Source: an uncultured Ruminococcus sp. (GTDB lineage: Bacteria > Bacillota > Clostridia > Oscillospirales > Ruminococcaceae). Taken from it: a DNA stretch of 6,921 bases. A model generated the notes under the pieces. That model was not told where the DNA came from, did not search any database, and saw only the letters and a program-made list of their open reading frames with translations. Shown here piece after piece: positions 5,821-6,921 of this stretch; position 1 is the first letter of the stretch; each line of letters starts with the position of its first letter. The stretch lies in the NCBI GenBank assembly GCA_900554975.1, contig USJI01000053.1:1-6921 (forward strand), read 5' to 3'. A program made the translations under genes and the position numbers.

Positions 5821-6165
5821 ATGAACAGAAAAATAGCAATTGCAACAATTCTTTCCGGTATGGCGATATCTATGCTTATTATAATTATAACTGTAGCCTA
5901 TTCTGTCAAAGGACAGCGTGTCCGTGCGGAAAAACTTGCTCTCGAAAGCAGTATTACAGAAACCCAGCCTTTGCAGATAGGATATTATCTGAAAGAATAT
6001 AACGGAGAGCTTGCCGTTTTCCGCGGAGAAAGTGAAACTCCGTACCGGAAACTCGGGATATCCACAAACGTAATGTCCGATTATGACCGGCAACAGCTTG
6101 CGGCAGGAATTTTTGTACAGAGCGAAAAGGAACTCAATTCGCTGATAGAAGATTATACTTCATAA
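5821..6165 (+). CDS. BofC C-terminal-domain-like membrane-anchored protein
   Basis: A 114-residue protein with an uncleaved-looking signal anchor (residues ~5-28, ILSGMAISMLIIIITVAYS), a short linker, and a C-terminal domain from ~53. There GYYLKEYNGELAVFRGES, then a YDRQQLAAGI turn, then SEKELNSLIEDYTS match the BofC C-terminal domain. In B. subtilis, BofC sits outside the membrane during sporulation and restrains the SpoIVB protease in the sigma-K checkpoint. Clostridia carry many short copies with this domain alone, of unknown role, and the BofC N-terminal domain is absent here. The start at 5821 is chosen for the strong GGAGG (5808-5812) with eight bases of spacing. ATG 5794 (AAGGA at 5783-5787) is a possible alternative adding nine charged residues before the anchor. 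The gene is divergent from the PBP gene and ends in a terminator shared with fba. Confidence 0.75.
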   Translation: MNRKIAIATILSGMAISMLIIIITVAYSVKGQRVRAEKLALESSITETQPLQIGYYLKEYNGELAVFRGESETPYRKLGISTNVMSDYDRQQLAAGIFVQSEKELNSLIEDYTS

Positions 6166-6170
6166 AGAAA

Positions 6171-6195
6171 AACGCCCGTCCATAAGACGAGCGTT
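6171..6195. terminator. Bidirectional terminator between the BofC-like gene and fba
   Basis: AACGCCCGTC (6171-6180) pairs with GACGAGCGTT (6186-6195) around the loop CATAA. On the plus strand there is one C/A mismatch and then ATTTTTAT. On the minus strand the same position becomes a G-U pair, so the stem is complete, and it is followed by TTTTTCTTT. It therefore serves the converging fba gene best, and it begins six bases after the stop of the plus-strand gene. Confidence 0.85.
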
Positions 6196-6223
6196 ATTTT
6201 TATAAAATTTATAAAGCCGTAAA

Positions 6224-6921
6224 TTAAGCCTTGCCAATTGAACCGAAGAGTTCCATCTTTTCCTTAACAGTAGCCTTGATTGCTTCAAAACCAGGAGCGA
6301 GGAGTTTTCTTGGGTCAAAGCCCTTACCCTGCTGATCCTTGCCTGCTTCAATGTACTTTCTTGTTGCATCAGCAAATGAAAGCTGGCATTCTGTATTAAC
6401 ATTGATCTTAGCAACGCCAAGTGAGATAGCCTTCTTGATCATATCTTCAGGGATACCTGTACCGCCGTGAAGTACGAGAGGCATATCGCCAACCTTTTCC
6501 TTAACTGCTGCAAGAGTTTCAAATGAAAGACCTGCCCAGTTTTCAGGATATTTACCATGAATATTACCGATACCTGCTGCAAGCATTGTAACACCAAGGT
6601 CTGCAACTTTCTTACACTCATCAGGATCTGCACACTCACCGGCACCGATAACTCCGTCTTCTTCTCCACCGATTGAACCTACTTCAGCTTCAAGAGAAAG
6701 ACCAAGAATATTACATGTATTTACTAATTCTGTTGTTTTCTGAACATTTTCATCGATTGGAAGGCTTGAACCATCAAACATGATTGAAGAAAATCCTGCA
6801 TTGATACAAGCTTTTGCACCTTCAAATGAACCGTGGTCAAGGTGAAGTGCTACAGGAACAGTAATGTCTAATTCCTCAAGCATTCCCTCTACCATACCTA
6901 CGATTGTTTTATAACCACACA
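6224..6921 (-). CDS. fba: Class II fructose-bisphosphate aldolase, 5' end outside the window
   Basis: A zinc-dependent aldolase cleaving fructose-1,6-bisphosphate to dihydroxyacetone phosphate and glyceraldehyde-3-phosphate in glycolysis (reversed in gluconeogenesis); cytoplasmic. The frame runs to the window edge (CGYKTIVGMVEGMLEELD), so the internal ATG at 6895 is not the start; roughly 55 N-terminal residues should lie beyond base 6921. Visible signatures are VALHLDHGSFEG (catalytic Asp and first zinc His at 6844-6830), EAEVGSIGGEEDG, GIGNIHGKYPENWAGL (second zinc His), LVLHGGTGIPEDMI (third zinc His) and VAKINVNTEC (phosphate binding). The residue spacing of the three histidines fits the class IIB pattern. 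It ends at TAA 6226-6224 with the terminator at 6171-6195 downstream. It converges on the BofC-like gene, so no functional link between them is implied. Confidence 0.96.
   Translation of the reverse strand, partial: CGYKTIVGMVEGMLEELDITVPVALHLDHGSFEGAKACINAGFSSIMFDGSSLPIDENVQKTTELVNTCNILGLSLEAEVGSIGGEEDGVIGAGECADPDECKKVADLGVTMLAAGIGNIHGKYPENWAGLSFETLAAVKEKVGDMPLVLHGGTGIPEDMIKKAISLGVAKINVNTECQLSFADATRKYIEAGKDQQGKGFDPRKLLAPGFEAIKATVKEKMELFGSIGKA

Noticed and set aside
5728..6093. Minus-strand 121-codon frame opposite the BofC-like gene
   Set aside because: Phe/Leu/His/Tyr-rich antisense of a gene that has its own ribosome site, signal anchor and recognisable domain.
6160..6669. Minus-strand frames of 76 and 86 codons within fba
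   Set aside because: They overlap the aldolase in another frame, where the aldolase motifs are unambiguous.

Overview
The window looks like chromosome of a low- to mid-GC anaerobic Firmicute of the Clostridia, most like the Ruminococcus/Oscillospiraceae group. The reasons are a V-type (not F-type) ATPase operon, a class A PBP with a long basic cytoplasmic N-terminus, a Clostridia-style small protein with only a BofC C-terminal domain, and a class II fructose-bisphosphate aldolase. This is inferred from gene content and base composition; no marker gene fixes the taxon.

Layout. (1) Bases 1-106 are a GC-rich (about 60%) minus-strand fragment of the 4-alpha-glucanotransferase gene malQ. At about 101-106 it is joined head-on to the last ~58 codons of V-ATPase subunit B (39% GC). 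Both genes are cut at the same point, with a 6-base TTTGAA shared by both reading frames. (2) ntpD (V-ATPase subunit D) follows on the plus strand and ends in a terminator that overlaps its stop codon. (3) About 0.9 kb of AT-rich minus-strand sequence (roughly 945-1820) holds an unknown 171-residue gene (about 34% GC in its middle), a 46-codon ORF overlapping it by ATGA, and a 25-codon fragment that reads as the start of a pretoxin HINT domain. I interpret this as the remains of a polymorphic-toxin cassette array: an orphan, immunity-like gene followed by a decapitated toxin module. (4) An operon on the minus strand: a class A penicillin-binding protein (883 aa), then, 10 bases on and from a TTG start, a THUMP-domain rRNA methyltransferase of the RlmL/YpsC family. 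Its promoter is clear (TTAACA, 17 bases, TATAAT) and overlaps an inverted repeat. (5) Divergent from it on the plus strand is a small membrane-anchored BofC-like protein. (6) A shared bidirectional terminator separates that gene from the converging, 5'-truncated fba gene, which runs off the right edge.

Most of the window is housekeeping: ion-pumping ATPase, cell-wall synthesis, rRNA modification and glycolysis. The accessory part is the 945-1820 block, and the most suspect part structurally is the left 106 bases, which may be an assembly or amplification chimera rather than real genome order. No tRNA, rRNA, CRISPR array or intact mobile element was found, and no gene-free stretch exceeds about 300 bases.
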